A DNA stretch of 64,000 nt from Terrimonas pollutisoli. GTDB lineage: Bacteria > Bacteroidota > Bacteroidia > Chitinophagales > Chitinophagaceae. Positions 63,013-64,000 of the stretch are shown here, piece by piece. Location of the stretch: NCBI RefSeq assembly GCF_029360765.1, contig NZ_JARKNA010000023.1, positions 1-64,000 on the forward strand, written 5' to 3'. Within the stretch, counting starts at the first letter, position 1; every line of letters begins with the position of its first letter. The translations under genes and the position numbers were made by a program. The notes below the pieces were generated by a model. It was not told where the DNA came from. It did no database searches and worked only from the letters and a program-made list of their open reading frames with translations.

Positions 63013-64000
63013 TGTCAAATTCACGCAGAAATTTTATTAAACAGTCGGCAAAAGCCTCTGCTGCCGTTTATGCAGCTGCTATGGGTTTCAGTGCAAAAAG
63101 CTATGCCAATATCATCGGCGCTAATGATCGTGTAAGAGTTGGTGTCGTAGGTTTTTCCGACCGGCATAAGAGTTCGCATATGCCTTGTTTTATGAATCAC
63201 TACAAGGAATTGAATTTTGATTTAGTCGCCGTATCAGATATATGGAAAAAACGAAGGGAAGAAGGCGCGGCCGCCTGGAAAGAAAAAATGGGACATGATA
63301 TTGCTATCTGTCGCAACAATGAAGAGATGTATGATAAAAAATTAGTGGATGCTGTATTTATCGGCACGGCTGATTTTCAACATGCATTGCATGCAACAGA
63401 AGCAGTGAAAGCGGGTTGTGATGCATACGTAGAAAAGCCATTTGCAGAAACAATGGAAGATAACCGGGCCGCATTGAAAGCGATCAGGGCAACGGATAGA
63501 ATTATACAAATAGGATCGCAAAGAAGAAGCGGCGCAAATTATCATGCGGCGAATGAATTTATACGTTCAGGAAAGTTTGGCCCTGTCACGATGGTTGAAC
63601 TAACATGGAACGTGAATCAACCGGGTCGCTGGCGCAGACCTGCATTGCTCAGTCAATTAAAAGAAGAAGATACGGATTGGAAACGTTTTTTAATGAACCG
63701 GCCCAATGATTCATTTGATGTAAGAAAATATTTAGAGTATCGTTTGTTCTGGCCTTATTCATCCGGTTTACCGGGGCAATGGATGAGTCACCAGATAGAT
63801 ACCGTTCATTGGTTCAGTGGGTATAATCACCCCAGATCTGTAGTAGCTAACGGGGGAATATACATGTGGAAAGACGGAAGAAAGAATTGGGATACGATCA
63901 CCGCTGTGTTTGATTATGGCCCTGCGAATGATCCATCAACCGGTTTCCAGGTTACATTTGGTTCACGCATGCACAACGGCGATGAAAAGCCGGCGGAGAT
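63013..64000 (+). CDS. Gfo/Idh/MocA family oxidoreductase, Tat-exported (partial)
   Basis: The first 329 codons of a gene that runs past the window end. The N-terminus MSNSRRNFIKQSAKASA is a twin-arginine (SRRNFIK) signal, so the protein is folded and loaded with cofactor before export to the periplasm. The NAD(P)-binding part follows with VRVGVVGFSDRHKSS, VDAVFIGTADFQHALH, the catalytic EKP loop DAYVEKPFAET and RIIQIGSQRRSG. In the PUL it follows a DUF1080 gene, fitting oxidation of a sugar C3 hydroxyl, but the substrate is inferred. Confidence 0.9.

Noticed and set aside
35567..64000. Local PUL regulator (hybrid two-component, AraC, GntR, or ECF sigma/anti-sigma pair)
   Set aside because: No such gene was found within the PUL; the only signalling gene nearby is the soluble PAS kinase at 33293-34879, which is not a hybrid system.
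1..64000. CRISPR array, prophage, integron or insertion sequence with transposase
   Set aside because: No regularly spaced direct repeats, phage structural genes, integrase or transposase motifs were seen; the repeats present are short, dispersed and without coding capacity.

Overview
The window looks like a chromosomal segment of a Bacteroidota member, most likely in the Chitinophagaceae or a near relative. Supporting signs are two SusC/SusD pairs with a polysaccharide utilisation locus (PUL), a DUF2723 membrane protein, tandem PAS histidine kinase, GxxExxY protein, Bacteroidota-type promoter boxes (TAnnTTTG) in front of tRNA and housekeeping genes, and the near absence of Shine-Dalgarno sequences. 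No rRNA, CRISPR array, prophage or transposase was found.

Left part (1-34 kb) is mixed housekeeping. An AT-rich leucine-rich-repeat gene is followed by a secreted protein of unknown function, a heparan-acetyltransferase-like membrane protein and a large exported metallopeptidase/propeller/barrel protein. Then come valS, an esterase, the N-end-rule pair clpS-aat, two tRNA-Val genes (anticodons TAC and GAC) flanking a 3-methyladenine glycosylase gene, and a small glycan-synthesis block (GT4, GT2, FkbM methyltransferase). After that are mtaB, a membrane-anchored DUF4258 protein coupled to plsC, priA, an atypical SDR divergent from murB, an AAA+/VWA pair split by a GxxExxY gene, a DUF2723 protein, an S-adenosylmethionine hydrolase, an SDR oxidoreductase and a soluble tandem-PAS histidine kinase. 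The response regulator that should accompany this kinase survives only as a frameshifted remnant.

Right part (35.5-64 kb) is a long all-forward PUL. SusC1-SusD1, a FAS1 lipoprotein and a second surface-lipoprotein candidate are closed by a strong terminator. An enzyme block follows: GH95, GH31, a PL5-like lyase, GH88, PL6, GH29, GH28-like and GH105. It ends with SusC2-SusD2, a tandem DUF1080 protein and a Tat-exported Gfo/Idh/MocA oxidoreductase cut by the window end. Two fucosidase families, two lyase families and two unsaturated-uronyl hydrolase families without any sulfatase suggest a non-sulfated, fucose-bearing, uronic-acid-rich glycan. The last two genes suggest an added oxidative (3-keto) route for breaking glycosidic bonds. 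No PUL-specific regulator is visible in the window.

A second theme is short dispersed repeats. Some lie inside coding genes (three segments in valS, one in murB). A 192-bp MITE-like element occurs twice at equal length, with a third fragment beside one copy. A hairpin element occurs twice in the PUL, one copy carrying a clean 20-bp palindrome insertion. All functional calls come from reading the sequence; no database search was possible.
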